The notes: generated by a model from the letters alone, not told the origin. A DNA stretch of 64,000 nucleotides from Hermatobates lingyangjiaoensis (GCA_026182355.1 JAPFBL010000104.1:1667501-1731500), one strand, 5' to 3'. Positions 35,620 to 48,411 are shown, counted from the stretch's first letter. Numbers and translations: made by a program.

Positions 35620-36154
35620 CTGAAACAAAAAAAAAACACTGACAATGACTGTGATATTCGACTTTATCAACCAGTATGCTAATATGGAAATGTAAGTCAC
35701 ATAGTGACTAAAATCTTAAAAAGAAAACAAACTTTTAAAATGTCTTTGCTGTTTATACAGGGACTCACTTGTCACACACAGACAGCTGAAAGACACTGAC
35801 CCTTATGAATTGTCAACTCCTTAGAGACTGGGTTGAATACATTATCTAAACTTCTCACTGCAGTTTAACTAATCAATTCTTTAGTAGAAAATCTTTTCCA
35901 CAATTTAATAAATTTTATCTTGATCGCTATTACATTGTATTCTGTGTAGAGAAGCACGACTTTATTCATTTCAAAATTTTGAGTTGTGTGAGCACTAGTG
36001 GAAAGGTTTAAAGAAGCAGCGTAACGAAGAAGAGGTGTACCAGCCAAGTACCATTTATTCAAAGAGCAATAACTTTTGTTCTTAAAATAGCCACTATTAA
36101 TATGATACAATAATTATGGCACATTGTTAGTACCACAGAATTTAGTAATAGTTA

Positions 36155-36362
36155 GAGATTATTATAAATTTCTGTCATACTGGTAGAGTCTCCGACCAGT
36201 TTCGCAAAGACTGCATCATCAGTGGGACTAGACTTTTGTACTTGACTTATATCACTGACTTCCAATCATCAGTTCAGCCCCGTTAATGCAGCCTTTGCGA
36301 AACTAATTGGGAAACTTCACCAGCGATATGCGAGGTATGACAGAAGTTCATAATAATATTAT
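36155..36362. mobile_element. Small foldback element with hammerhead-like core
   Basis: Inverted arms ~36158-36215 and ~36285-36355 share 'ctttgcgaaact', 'tatgacagaa' and 'tcataataat'-type ends, with a ~70-bp loop. It lies in unique intron between SLC9B exons without a TA array at its edges. No protein is encoded. The left arm holds the best-preserved hammerhead core in the window. Confidence 0.65.
36188..36236 (-). ncRNA. Hammerhead-like motif, all core boxes canonical
   Basis: On the minus strand: CTGATGA (36222-36216), one extra T, stem II GCA/TGC with loop GTCTT, GAAAC, a 2-nt loop (TG) and GTC (36196-36194). After the site, GG-AGACT can pair with AGTCT-AG-TCC located upstream of CTGATGA, with a small bulge, giving stem I. 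Every catalytic box matches the consensus apart from the extra base before stem II. The second arm of the foldback keeps GC-hairpin-GAAAC but has lost CTGATGA. Self-cleavage is predicted, not shown. Confidence 0.6.
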
Positions 36363-36399
36363 AGAAATATCGATTATATTAAAGTGTTATAAACTAAAT

Positions 36400-38945
36400 T
36401 TAATAACTAAAGAAGTATTAATAAAATATGAAGCATTTATATATGCATTACTTATGCAGAAAATATAATCAATGTATTGTGTTTTCGCTTTTTATGTAGC
36501 ATTTAATATATTTGGTCTCTCCACAACACTTTGAATTCTACAACACTGGTCCTACATATAATCGCACTGAGAAGAGTCTCAGTGAGGAATAAAAACAGGT
36601 GCCTCCTAAATAGACGGAGCTTAACTCTTACACCATTCCTTCTTCTCGCTTAGCCTTCTTAACCTTTTATATCAACGCCAGTTAACAGGCCGATTAAAAT
36701 TCTAAAATATTTGAAGAAACACATCTTTCCAGGCATACTTGAAAGAGGCCAATTTATTCATTATATCATAACCAGTTTTTAAGTGCGTTATTTTTCCAAA
36801 AAATGTGTTGTTTTATTAAAGAATATTTTAAACAGCATACGTGTTACGCATCATTCTTTAGTACATGACTATTCTTTTGTTAGCAATGCAACATGAGATA
36901 TGAAACACATTATTCAAGGTGAAAGTTAATTGACTCTTTATTTATAGAATAATGTTTGGTTATAGCATTAGTTTGCATATAAACAGCTTAAATAATACAT
37001 GCATGTATTTTTAAATCTCACTTCAAAAAGTCATATCATACTGGATAGAACTATATTACTTGTAATAGGTTCAGAGAATAATTAGTTCATTAGCTTGATG
37101 ATACGTAATGTACGATTTCAATATGATATAATGTATGGTGTGTAAGTTATTATATTATGGTTGATACTCTGAAGGTGCTTATAAAACTTCTGAATAGCTT
37201 GAATAGAGCAGAAATCGTCAACTGGTATGCATCATCCCAAATTAAGCAATTTAATAACAAAATAAACAGTAACAACATTTGAAGTGAGCTCCTTGTTTAA
37301 ACATGATTGAAATATGACTGAGAACTTGTTTATACAAATCAAATTAAATTCTGCATTTACTACCCAGTGGTAGACAGGTTAATTTTCAACAAAGCTAATT
37401 GAGGACAATTTTTGCTTCCTGTATTAATTTAATACTCCACCTCAGTGATATATGTTTCAGAATTAATACTTTATCCTCTACTGCAAAATTAATTTCCACT
37501 CAAAATAGCGGAAACGTTTTAATTACAAGATAATATAAATAAATGGATAATGTATGGTTATAATTTATTAATTATATGCGAACAGCTATAAATTGAAATA
37601 TCTGATATAATTTTAGTTGCTCTACTGTTGTTTCTAGTCATAGTGGAGAAAATTCATAAAATACTGTCAACATAAAGAAAATTAAAGTGAAAAAATGTGA
37701 GTTGCCATTCGACTTTATATCATATCACTTCATCGTATTTCATACATTCTCCAATAGTATATCCTCCATTGTTCATAAATTGTCTGACCTTTTCTTTTTT
37801 GACTGTTGACTTCCCATGACATCCGAACTGTCAATGGGAAGGAGTCATAAAGAGTCTGAGATGGTTTATTTCATATCAGGATAGAGCATACAAGTGCTAC
37901 TGTTGTTTCCATACCCTTCTTTTAACATTTTATTTGACTTTGGCTGACTCATTTTTTCCTTGATACTTGTGCTTACAGTGACTGTCTATTTCAAGATTCC
38001 AATTTTATTTATTTTTAATAGGTTGATATTTCTTGGCACATACCCACATTTGTATATTTCATTTATTATTTAAAAACATGCTTGATTCCTTTCCCTGTAA
38101 AATACCTATAGCCTGCAGTTATTGTAGTCCCACTGAGACATTTTGTCTTTATGGACCACTTTTTAGAACTATTTGTTAGTAGCAAACTTCCTTTGGCAAG
38201 TACACATTAGTTTTTTTTTTTTCAAATATTGTTCAACTATTTTCTGCTCACAAATCTTGATCATTCTGTGTCATAGTTATCATTTATCTTATGTCTTTTC
38301 ATACTTCTATTTACCAAACTGTGGTTCGATGCTCTCCGATTATTTCCTTGCTTCGGTTATTCCACTTTGAAACAATGATATCGTTAAGCTACCTCGTAAT
38401 AATTTGTTCTTATGGCAAATCGCTATAGTTTTCGTTGTTATTATTACAGAATCACTGCAATGAGAACAATCCAATGCAATCTATGAACTATTCCAATACA
38501 ACATTGTAACCTGTTCTTTTTCAATTCATTATCCCTAAGATAATGTTGAAAATTATCCTAGGAATATTACTCTAAACTAGGAAAGTTTAACTAGGAAAAC
38601 AATAGTTAAGTTTTCTACCTACGTTATTTCACACTTTCAGTTTCTAAATCTTTTTACGAACCAAGCACTCTGTAACTTAATTTCATCATAAATACCAACG
38701 TTATCTTTAATAGCGAATGACATTCATCGTCTATTAATGTCTATCCGACCAACCCTCAGCGGTATGTGAAGTTTGTTACTTGTCATTTTTCCTGTATGAA
38801 TAAAGGATTCAATGATCATCTCTTCATCTCAATCAATACACACTCAATTAATTTCTAGGACTTTTAATGACTATAATTGTCAAATTATGTAGTTATGATT
38901 GTTATATATGGGTATTATTTTAGTATTACTAAATCTCTTGAAATT
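36400..38945. other. Intron of the SLC9B-like gene, no other feature recognised
   Basis: Lies between the 41.1 and 35.6 kb exons. No conserved frame or repeat family is recognised. Composition is ordinary for the window. Confidence 0.55.
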
Positions 38946-38949
38946 TATT

Positions 38950-39175
38950 AAACTCAAGGTTTGAGTTGAGTTTTTGATTCTGACGAAAACTGCTTGTTAC
39001 TGTTGAAAGATCTTAGTCTTTTTTCCCATTTTTTAATGTGGTTTGAACATATATGTATATATGTCAGTTAGCAGTATCAGTTTGGATTCTGACTAAGACC
39101 ATTTGTTCTATTTGAAAGATATTAGTTATTTTTCGGATTTCTTAATGTGGTTTGAACGCTAATTTGATGTAACGT
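38950..39175 (+). mobile_element. Two partial FB1 arms in tandem
   Basis: 38955-39050 reads 'gagtttttgattctgacgaa', hairpin, 'ttgaaagatcttagtc', 'aatgtggtttgaac'. 39085-39170 repeats the same order in a more decayed form ('gattctgactaagaccattt', 'gaaagatattag', 'aatgtggtttgaac'). Both are right arms in the same direction, unlike the inverted layout of other FB1 copies. A TA array follows at 39181-39235. Confidence 0.6.
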
Positions 39176-39239
39176 GTTTATTATAAGTCATATATATATT
39201 ATATATATATATATATATATATTTAAAATATACATATAT

Positions 39240-41100
39240 GACTAATGTACTTATAACGGTGTCATATAAAAACACTTATCAGACCGATATTTTAAAGCGG
39301 CCGTTGAGGGAGTGGTTCAGAACAAGAGAAGAAGGTGAATAAAGGTGGTTTGAGCGGCTATAAGTTTTTTTGAATCCAGTAGTCTTTTTCAATGATAAAC
39401 AATAACTTCCTACTCAAGAGCACACCCATCCTACTTTAACAATTCTTCCTATCTTCTCCCTAACAACGCACTTACTGTTTAAAATATTAATATCAAAATT
39501 TCAATTCAATTCAGCCTCAATCACAATATCTGTAGTACATTTTTGTTCACCTTAGTAATGATTTAACTGTGAAGAACATATAATTGACTTTGAAAGGATG
39601 CTTGTTTTTGTTTCATTAAATAAATCAAAACTTTGCTCAATGTTTCAACCATGGGATTGTTATTGTAAAAAAAGGTAACAAAGAAACTTTTGTTATTTAA
39701 AAAGCATTATAATCATTTCAAATAAAGCAGTTTTACAGTACTCTAATAATTAAAACTAATTTCTCCATGAAAATTTCATGCAATGGTTTTTAGTGAATTA
39801 TATTTTATAGAAATCTTCTACAATTATTTGGGTAGTAGATACACAGTTTGTAGATCGAAGTCTCTAATAGGCATTTTTAAGGGACATTATTTCAACTCAA
39901 GTTTATAGGGTGATAATTCACTAAGTCAATAGAATCCAGCAATTTCGTTGACAATTGTGGAGACATTGTGTCAGGACAAACTGAGCTAAATAAAGAAATT
40001 GGATTTCATTCACTATTCTCATCTTTTTTTAATGATGATACACCCATCAGAATATCGACTACTGTAGATATTTAAATTGGTTTTAGTTTATTCTAGAAAT
40101 CTAGATTATAACTGATATCTGCAAAACATTTATAACAATGTGTGAAGAGACTCTAACGACTGGCTGACTCATGAACACAGCAAAAACCTGCTGATGCCAC
40201 AGACATGAAAATTTGACAGTGCATCTTCTCATGCTATAGACCAGCATTAAAAATAAATTTGTTTGAAATTTAGTTCATAAACCTCTGTTTAATTTCCTAC
40301 TCAATCCTGTATAGGTGTAACATTTGAAATATCTTTGTTAATATAAAACATTGATAACAAACTTTAACGATCAAAATATCTTAAAAGAAAAAAAAAACTT
40401 CAGAAATAATATGAAAGTACAGTGTCAATTTGGTTAATTAACAGCTTTTTTTCTCTGATGTTATCCAAGCTCTCAGTATTTTCAGAAAAGAGACAAATTG
40501 GTCTTTTCTCTCCTTAGTGAATGGAAGCACTAATAAGTAGTCTGTGTTTATCAAACAAATAAAATTATTTATTTGAAATTACACTGTTTTAACCAAGTGG
40601 TTAAAATTCTACAAATAAAAGAAATTGAAAGTAAAAAATTGGTCATTTGTTTATATTTTGGCATACTCTTACCACTGGTGCAATGATCATCAACCTTTGA
40701 TAGAATGCATGTGCATCAACTTTCGCTCACTCTGCACTGCAATGTTTTATGTGATCCTATTTCATTTCGGTAAAATTATGAGATATAAGAAAATAAACTA
40801 CTTTTTATGAAAATTTAATCTTTTCTAAATTTTTTTTTTGTAATGAACTATACTTTTTTTCAAATTGTGATATATGTATTATATTTTTTTCTTTTGATAG
40901 AATAATGCTAACAAATTTTTATTTACTTGAATTATATTTAAAAAATAACGTAACCAAAGAATAGCGACAAAGAAAGCTTCTTTGTTATTTTTATCAGTTT
41001 CTGTTAACGAATGCAAAGCTATAGGAACAATCGGTTTATAATAAAACTATTTCTTTTTTTATACATAATGTTTTTTTCTGAAAATTATTAGTTATGAATA
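39240..41100. other. Intron of the SLC9B-like gene, no other feature recognised
   Basis: A worn terminal unit may start at 39240 ('ataacggtgtcatataaaaa') beside the TA array. Beyond that I see only AT-rich intron. A 61-codon open frame at 40625 has no domain. Confidence 0.5.
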
Positions 41101-41105
41101 CTTAC

Positions 41106-41212
41106 GTCTCCTTTTTCTGGAACGTAGTTTGCTACGAAGCCCCAAGATACTCCAAACACGATTCCAATGATAATTGAAAGGGGACCCATTACTACTTCAT
41201 AGAGAAGAGAGT
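41106..41212 (-). CDS. SLC9B-like: SLC9B-type Na+/H+ antiporter, exon (second in window)
   Basis: A 107-bp internal exon. The acceptor is 'ctgtgtttcag' (41223-41213) and the donor GAC|gtaagt (41105 down), both strong. Two bases complete a codon begun in the 54.0 kb exon. Then 35 codons read 'SLLYEVVMGPLSIIIGIVFG' and 'VSWGFVANYVPEKGD', ending in phase 0, as the 35.6 kb exon requires. This is a transmembrane helix with small residues (G-x-x-x-G) plus a short loop. Human NHA2 has 'FIQYFPSRDQDK' at the loop. The intron to the next exon is ~5.5 kb. Confidence 0.88.
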
Positions 41213-41214
41213 CT

Positions 41215-44200
41215 GAAACACAGTTTGGTATTAATGCATTGGTGTTTAAGGATTGGTTTTAACTTTGACTAGCTGAATACAATATTAGGACAACATGCAT
41301 TAGTTGTGTAAGATATTAATGAAATAAATATTAAGATATTGGTATCAAGTTCTAAATAACTATGTTTACCAAAGCCTCTTGATACATTAAATTATTTATT
41401 TCCATTTATAATTAATAAATTAATTCATGTAGGAAATATAGTAAATGTAGAATTATTTCCGTGTTACTTTTATTTACGAATATTCAGATTTAAATTATTT
41501 GCATTGATTGTTGAGAATTGATCCTTATTTGAAAAAATACTTTCAATACTCGTACATTATGCTTATGATGATCCTTTCATTATGATCCTAGTAATAGAGT
41601 TCAGATAAACATCAGATAATAGGTAAGACTTAATAGTCATTTTATTTGTGATGAATTGGTATATTAGATTACTAATTACATGTTCATCATGTCACATTCA
41701 AATTAGTCAGTCTATCTGCATACGAAATTTTATATTTCTAGATTAATATAACAGGTGGGAAATTGTTTTAGCCGTTTTGTACTGTAGCCTTGAAGTACTG
41801 TAAAATGTGTTCGCATGGTTTAATATTGTCCTAAATCAGTAGTTTTCTCTTAGAAGAGCTATATGGGAATTTCTGTTAAAGTAACATCCATAATGTGACC
41901 TTCGTGGGACAGTCATTTAGTTATTACGAAGTTGATCTGCTGATAAACGGTCGTTTGTCGAACTTACCTATTGTTTTGATTAACTTTGTCCTAGTTATGG
42001 TTGACTCCGCCATGTTATTTACTTACTTGACAAAACTCAAAAAGTCCAAACAAGTCGTCAATTATTTGAGTAAGACATTTATTAAAGAAAGAAAAGAATC
42101 TTCACAACAAATCTTGTATGACTTCAGTTATAATTCCGTCTCTTGTGTATTTAGCGTACTGTACATATTACTATATCTTTAATCTTTAAGACTACCTTCC
42201 ATAAGACTTCTGAAGATTATTAAGTTTGAAATCAATCAATCACATAATACAATGTACGAAGTAATGTATTTGTTTTTTGAAACCTTGATTGTTGGGAGTA
42301 ATATAACCTCGTTTTAAAATCATTATATCTGAATTTTGGAAATAGGGCACCGAAACGCCTGAATGGAGCTAGCTAGCTTCCAGAACGTAACAATCACAAT
42401 GAATAATGTACTGACAAAGCTATTCCTAATAGTCATCAATACTATAGCTCTAGGCGAGCTCTGATAAATATTCGTCGTGTAAACAGTATAACGCAGATTA
42501 TGAATAGCCACAGGTGTTCATATTTACACATCGCCATGGATGTTGCTTCCACTTCCTCATACACAACACATCCTTTCAGCAGCTTCCATAACAGTTTACG
42601 TGTTACATTTATATTAATAGTTATTAAAATGTTTGCCTAAAGATATTTTAGCCACAAAAGTGTTTTTTGAACAAATTTAAGCAATATTGTAGAATACTAT
42701 TCTAACTTGAGAGAGCAGTGTAAATGGGATTATATTCACAACACAAGCAGAAAGAAAACATAAAGAGAAATGAGAGTCAGTGACTACTCAAAAAATAAAA
42801 TCAGTCCAAAAAGTCAAACTCTTTAAAATAAAATAAATAGAAAATAAAAACTCTATATCGGGTCAGCATTCACAGAGTTATCTTTTGTTCTAGCATATAC
42901 CTAGATTAACTTCACCCTAAAATCTTAAAATTTATCTTCTTTATAGTAAAACATAACATTTTAATATAAAATATAACTGTGTTAATCCGAACCCATCAAC
43001 CTAAAGAAACAACTAATTATTACATTTTCTATCCAATCATACACATCTATTTATTATATCAATAAATAAAATTGAACAAGACGAACTGTTTCATTTTTTT
43101 GAAAAGACCTCAACACATGTAATACAAAACGTCAAAAAATTATTGTTGTTCATCATGACTTTATCTTTATTATAATAAAGTAAAAATAAATACAGATTGT
43201 TGAAGGCTTATGCCTTACGCGTGATGATTTGATTGTTTGGTTCAAAACCAGTTGATCACATTCTACAATGTACGAAGTAAAATGAACTTGTTTGTTGAAA
43301 CCTTGATTGTTCGTCATAATTATTAACAACTGTACAACAAGGTTTGTTAATAATTTTTTATCATAGATATTTTTCTATTAAGAAAATATCAGTGCATATA
43401 TAAAATTACATGGCTTAATGCATCTCAACAAAGTTCTTTTATGCCTGCATAAAATTTTGAAACCTGCAAAGTGTTAAAATAAAGACAGATATACCAGTGT
43501 GTTTAATATCACAACACAAACAAAACTCACTAACTAATTTTACAATATATTTTAATCCCTCTATCCCAATCTAATTGAGAAAGGGATGAATATGTTTTCG
43601 GCGTCTTTGTTCAGTAGGAGTTTCTTCATTGCTGTTTTAAAGATGACGTGTCAACATAATCGGCTTGTTTTTTCTCAGAGCCCTACATTTTTCCATTCTA
43701 AGTTTATTAGAGTAGGCATTAGAGTTTCTGGCATTAAGTTTATTAGAGAGGGTTAAGTTTATTTAAACTATACCAACAATTTCGCATTTAGACTGCAAAA
43801 ATACTGGCTGTATTTTTTATTGGCTGATGAGCAAGGTTTATTGAAATGGTTTGTACCTAATATGGCATTCAATGTCTTATAAATTATATGTATTAAATTT
43901 TGTTTTACGCGTAAAGTTTTAAACAAATAAGAAAGAATAGTCAGAGTAATCAACAAATGATGATTGTGAATCACTTGATTAAAGCCAAATCTGCAAATAT
44001 CAATCTATCAGGAGCTCTTCTGAAACAGAGATATCACATGGGGCTACCAGTCGGCAAAATTGAATAGTACTAAGAAACGTTCAAATATAAATTTTAATAA
44101 CATATGTCTCAAAGTGAAATGCTATTAAATGATTTGTTAATTACATTAGCTATTTTGCAATAGTACCATTATAGAGGCTTTGGGATTATACGAGGGGCAA

Positions 44201-44625
44201 AAGTGAGGTTAATTTTGTTTCAGCTTCCATTTAAAGCATCATCGAACACATTACCGGGGACACGGCACGTTGTTTGCTTTGCTGCACATTGCTTCACAGC
44301 CGCCATTACTTTATATTCTCTTAACAATTAGCTTCATTTTATTTTCTTTGATTCAGATTTATATATTAATTAATGATAATTATTATAGGTTTTGCTATCT
44401 CTGTCAACCAATTAATCTTTACTTCCTTGTCTTTCAGTTTGTTTCAACTTTGGGAATACAGCTTGAGATGAGCAGTAATTTAAAATTCTTCCAACATTTG
44501 TTAGTTTCCTACATCGGTATATTAATATATTTCCTTTATTCTCTCCAGTATGTTTATGTAAAAAAATATGTCTCTATCGTTTCCTTTTTCACAATTGAAT
44601 TGTAAACGTGAATATTATAAACCTA
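41215..44625. other. Intron of the SLC9B-like gene with worn repeats
   Basis: 'aatgtacgaagta' followed by 'gttgaaaccttgattgtt'-like sequence occurs at 42250-42295 and again at 43266-43313. 43100-43195 resembles the R2 hairpin repeat. Open frames of 95 codons (41895) and 111 codons (44270) are hydrophobic and T-rich and show no recognisable family. Confidence 0.5.
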
Positions 44626-44647
44626 ATATATATATATATATATAGTA

Positions 44648-45198
44648 GGTGTGTTCTCTAATCGGGGTTCGGTCAATTTTCCAGGATAAAAAATCAAACT
44701 CTCGTTGCCAACGTTTCGGTTTTATTTAAAACCTTTTTCATAGGCCTACAAACAAAGGATAATAAGAAATCACATATCAACATCAAACATATACACAATA
44801 TGAAAATGGATTGTTACAACTCATGAATATTACAAGCAGAAATATTTCAGAGATACATAAAACAATATTACTTACAGAAGTAAGAATTTTTTAACTAAGA
44901 AAATGAAATTTACATTATTTAAAGGAACAACAATGTTAGCCGGACAAAACCTTCGACTAGACTAATAAGATAACATTACAAATAACCTCAACACTGTTCA
45001 CTCAAGGGAACTAAATAAATCAAATTTCACTAAACCTCAGCACAACACTCCAGAATAAATATTACTTAAATTAGTAATATCACTTCTATGATTAATCGAA
45101 CTTAGATCCTTTTTAATATATAACATCTCAAGTGTCTTCCTTCTTTGCTCATCTTTTTCTTTTTCTATTATAGTTGTATCTTCAAAATCGAACGTGTT
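44648..45198 (-). repeat. Left inverted arm of PLE G
   Basis: About 551 bp, the near-exact reverse complement of 46403-46952. It therefore contains, inverted, the last ~54 codons of the PLE G endonuclease, its 3' UTR and its terminal sequence. The outer end abuts (TA)n at 44629-44645. The inner end is spliced directly to RT sequence at ~45199. Confidence 0.93.
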
Positions 45199-46564
45199 GG
45201 ACTTCCAACTTATGAACTGTCTAAATATATAGAGAAATATCTTAGTTACATTACTAACAAGAATGAATTGAATGTAAAAAATTCATTAGAATTCAAACAA
45301 GCCCTTTCAAATCAAATACTAAGTGATGACGTAATTATGATTTCACTAGATGTTCAGTCGTTGTTTACTAATATACCTTTAGATCTAGCATTTGATTTAG
45401 TAAATAAACAGTGGAATAAGATTAGTTCACAGGTTGGAATGTCGAAAAAGGTTTTCCTTTCTATACTGGACCTTATATGTGAAGCAAGGTATTTCACCTT
45501 TGATGGTACTATTTATAAACAAAAATATGGATTACCAATGGGATCACCAATTTCACCAGTTCTCGCAAATATAGTTATGATTGAACTATTGGAAAACAGT
45601 ATCAATAAATTAGGTACGAAGGTGAAATTTATTAAATTATATGTGGACGATTTGTTTTTAATTATTGAAAAGGGAGAAGAAGAGAATGTATTAAATATAT
45701 TTAATTCTTTTCATAATCGTCTATAATTCACTTGTGAAGTAGAGAAAGATGGAAATCTGCCATTCTTAGATGTGAAAGTTATAAGAGGTGAAAATGGCAA
45801 TATCTTAACGGATTGGTTTAAAAAACCTACCAGTGCTGCAAGAATCCTGAACTACCATTCTTCTCATGCTATAAACCAAAAATTAAATTGCGTCCAAAAT
45901 TTGGTTAAAAAAGTTATTGAAATAAGTAGTCCATGTTTTTTAAATGAAAATAAGAAAAGGGTGAAATTATTGTTACAGAAAAATTGTTATCCGAAGAACT
46001 TAGTTGAACGATATTGGTTAAGATATTTAAGACAGCAACCAGCACATTCAAATGAAGATCATGCTGAACTGGAAGTTATAAATAGGAAGTATTTCAAATT
46101 TCCTTATGTTGAGGGCTTATCACAATCAATTAGAAAAGTGTTCAAACGAAACGTACCTGAAGTTACACTGGCATTTTATAATAAAAGAAAAAAATAAATC
46201 TTTATTTTCAAATTTGAAAGAAAAAATACCGAAGGAGTTACAAAGTAACCTCATTTATGCCATCAAATGTAAAGACTGTGACAAGTGTTACTATGGTGAA
46301 ACTAGTCGTTTTCTCAAAGAAAGGTTGTACCAACATAATTATTCCATAAGAACAAATAAAAGTAACGCAACAGCCTTAGCTGGGCATGCAATAAACGAGG
46401 GTCACACGTTCGATTTTGAAGATACAACTATAATAGAAAAAGAAAAAGATGAGCAAAGAAGGAAGACACTTGAGATGTTATATATTAAAAAGGATCTAAG
46501 TTCGATTAATCATAGAAGTGATATTACTAATTTAAGTAATATTTATTCTGGAGTGTTGTGCTGA
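45199..46564 (+). pseudogene. Penelope-like element G: RT and GIY-YIG endonuclease, 5'-truncated
   Basis: A PLE lineage separate from A-F. The RT enters in mid-domain at 'GLPTYELSKYIEKYLSYI', then 'MISLDVQSLFTNIPLDLAFD' (first catalytic Asp), 'YKQKYGLPMGSPISPVLANI' and YVDD at 45640-45651. A stop at 45724-45726 interrupts the RT before 'NLPFLDVKVI' and 'WFKKPTSAARILNYHSSH'. A frameshift in an A run near 46190 precedes the nuclease: 'LIYAIKCKDCDKCYYGETSR', 'FLKERLYQH', 'GHAINEGHTF' and the Glu in 'TLEMLYIKK', ending at 46564. The upstream codons from 45145 to 45198 are antisense endonuclease sequence from the inverted arm, not true N-terminus. Confidence 0.9.
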
Positions 46565-46952
46565 GGTTTAGTGAAATTTGATTTATTTAGTTCCCTTGAG
46601 TGAACAGTGTTGAGGTTATTTGTAATGTTATCTTATTAGTCTAGTCGAAGGTTTTGTCCGGCTAACATTGTTGTTCCTTTAAATAATGTAAATTTCATTT
46701 TCTTAGTTAAAAAATTCTTACTTCTGTAAGTAATATTGTTTTATGTATCTCTGAAATATTTCTGCTTGTAATATTCATGAGTTGTAACAATCCATTTTCA
46801 TATTGTGTATATGTTTGATGTTGATATGTGATTTCTTATTATCCTTTGTTTGTAGGCCTATGAAAAAGGTTTTAAATAAAACCGAAACGTTGGCAACGAG
46901 AGTTTGATTTTTTATCCTAGAAAATTGACCGAACCCCGATTAGAGAACACAC
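46403..46952 (+). repeat. Right (sense) terminal arm of PLE G
   Basis: Holds the endonuclease C-terminus, the 3' UTR and the terminal unit, mirrored by 44648-45198. At 46860-46905 it has a hairpin GGTTTT-AAAT-AAAACC followed by GAAAC-GTT-GGC. That is the hammerhead layout with a decayed CTGATGA box (CTATGAA) and GGC in place of GUC. The same unit recurs at 62.7 and 63.03 kb. Confidence 0.85.
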
Positions 46953-46983
46953 CTATTCTATCAAACGGTCGATATATTATTGA

Positions 46984-46988
46984 ATCTG

Positions 46989-47030
<42 letters not shown>
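46984..47030. repeat. (TA)n array right of PLE G
   Basis: TA array separated from the PLE G arm by ~30 bp ('ctatcaaacggtcgatat'), a segment that recurs at 55630 and, in part, at 63130. It therefore probably belongs to the element's true terminus. Confidence 0.93.
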
Positions 47031-47031
<1 letters not shown>

Positions 47032-47054
47032 TTTCAATGAAATAATCAATTATC

Positions 47055-47232
47055 GTTATTCAACATGAAATAACAATCAATGATCAAACCTGGATATTAA
47101 ATGGGAAAACAAGACTAAGATCTTTCAACCGTAACAACTCAATCCAGTTGGGTTTTTGACTCTGACGAATACCGCTTGTTACGGTTCAAAGATCTTAGTC
47201 TTGTTTTTCTATTTCATATTGTGGATTGATAT
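47055..47232. mobile_element. FB1 foldback element
   Basis: Left arm 'caatgatcaaacctggat', 'aagatctttcaaccgtaaca' and right arm 'gactctgacgaataccgctt', 'gttacggttcaaagatctta' with a short loop. (TA)n lies on both sides. Plus-strand CTGACGA is at ~47161. Confidence 0.72.
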
Positions 47233-47241
47233 ATATATATA

Positions 47242-47446
47242 TAAACTATATTGACACAAGGAACACTCAGAAATGAAACAGAAACTCACTATTATATTTC
47301 TATGTCCTCGTCATCAGGAAGATAGAAACGAGTCGTTGTCTGCCTGCGGAGCGACTCGTTTCTATCTTCCTGATGACGAGGGCATTGAAATATAATAGTG
47401 AGTTTCTGTTTCATCTCTGAGTGTTCTTTGTGTCAATATAGTTTAT
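47242..47446. mobile_element. FB2 foldback: perfect-looking inverted PLE terminal units
   Basis: Two arms of ~95-100 bp meet at ~47343. 'gatagaaacgagtcg' is mirrored by 'cgactcgtttctatc' and the outer ends 'aaactatattgacacaagg' by 'tgtgtcaatatagttt'. Each arm carries a hammerhead-like core: minus strand CTGATGA at 47317-47311 and plus strand CTGATGA at 47370-47376, then a C-GAG-type hairpin, GAAAT and 'agtgagtt'. TA arrays flank it at 47230-47243 and 47478-47519. No coding sequence. Confidence 0.8.
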
Positions 47447-47474
47447 TTAGTTCGTGGAATCCTTTCATTTATTT

Positions 47475-47477
<3 letters not shown>

Positions 47478-47519
<42 letters not shown>
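47478..47519. repeat. (TA)n array
   Basis: TA array of ~42 bp between two terminal-unit elements. Confidence 0.95.
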
Positions 47520-47521
<2 letters not shown>

Positions 47522-47720
47522 AATAACGAAAGCCATTCAAAGAGAGTTGTCACCAGGAGAAGAAGTGTCCCGAAGAGTGGTAGGGCTATGAGTTTCCAGT
47601 GAGTTACCGCCTGCCTCCCTGTATGACACCTCTCCTCCTGATGGCAATGTTGGTCGAAATCTAGAAGAGAGTTATGGTAGTGTCTATCTTTGTGTTGCTT
47701 TCGTTATAATTTCCATCTAA
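47522..47720 (+). mobile_element. Solo PLE terminal unit, decayed
   Basis: The 3' end of the C/D/E type: 'tatgagtttccagtgagtta' and 'ccgcctgcct' match the pLTR of PLE D in order. CTGATGG (47637) with a hairpin, GTCGAAAT and 'agagagtt' is a mutated hammerhead-like core. No coding sequence. Another worn unit follows beside the TA array at 47845-47872, with a decayed core on the minus strand near 47940. Confidence 0.5.
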
Positions 47721-47838
47721 AGCACTATGGAGTGTTTTATTTTGGTTGTCTTCAATTCTGTCTCTGTTGTGGTTGGTCTTTTCTCCCCTGAAGACAGGTT
47801 CTCAGAAGTTAGAGATATTAAAAAAACTGCCACATACA

Positions 47839-47876
<38 letters not shown>

Positions 47877-48411
47877 TAAAATCACATTAAAAAAATCACA
47901 TCAGTGATCACGAAAAATCCTTCCTATATTTCAAATGCGTCGTCATTAGTTAGGAGGATGTAAGTCGCTCCTAAGACAATCGAAGACTGTTGGCTATAAT
48001 TATATCTAGTATTATAGTATATCTTTTATATAATCATTTATTTTTACTATGTTTCTTATTTTTTTGGGCCATACTGCAGTACAGTAATATATGCATTCGT
48101 ATTATGTGGGGTTAGTAATAAATAACAAATTATGAAATCTACAAATTAATATTGATTTGAAGTAGAAATTTGTGTATTATTTATTTATACTCATATATCT
48201 CGAAAAGAAATAAATATTTCAACAATATATAATCGGAATGAGAAATAAGTCTGCATTCGTTGATATGATACCCAATTTGATATAAAATATGTAGCGATCC
48301 GTCATGAAATGTATTGTCCAAAATGAGATATAAAATTATTTATGAATTTTACCAAACATTCTCGTGACAAATAAACTCTATATAAAAATTTATATCTATA
48401 TTTTCAGATGT

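Noticed and set aside
41895..42182. 95-codon plus-strand open frame
   Set aside because: No domain recognised and no continuation on either side.
44270..44605. 111-codon hydrophobic open frame, considered as a receptor or membrane protein
   Set aside because: Leu/Ile/Tyr-rich because the DNA is T-rich. No family motif, and it lies in the SLC9B intron on the opposite strand.
44648..46952. PLE G as an LTR retrotransposon or retrovirus with long terminal repeats
   Set aside because: The terminal repeats are inverted, not direct, and the proteins are PLE RT and GIY-YIG. There is no protease, integrase or RNase H.
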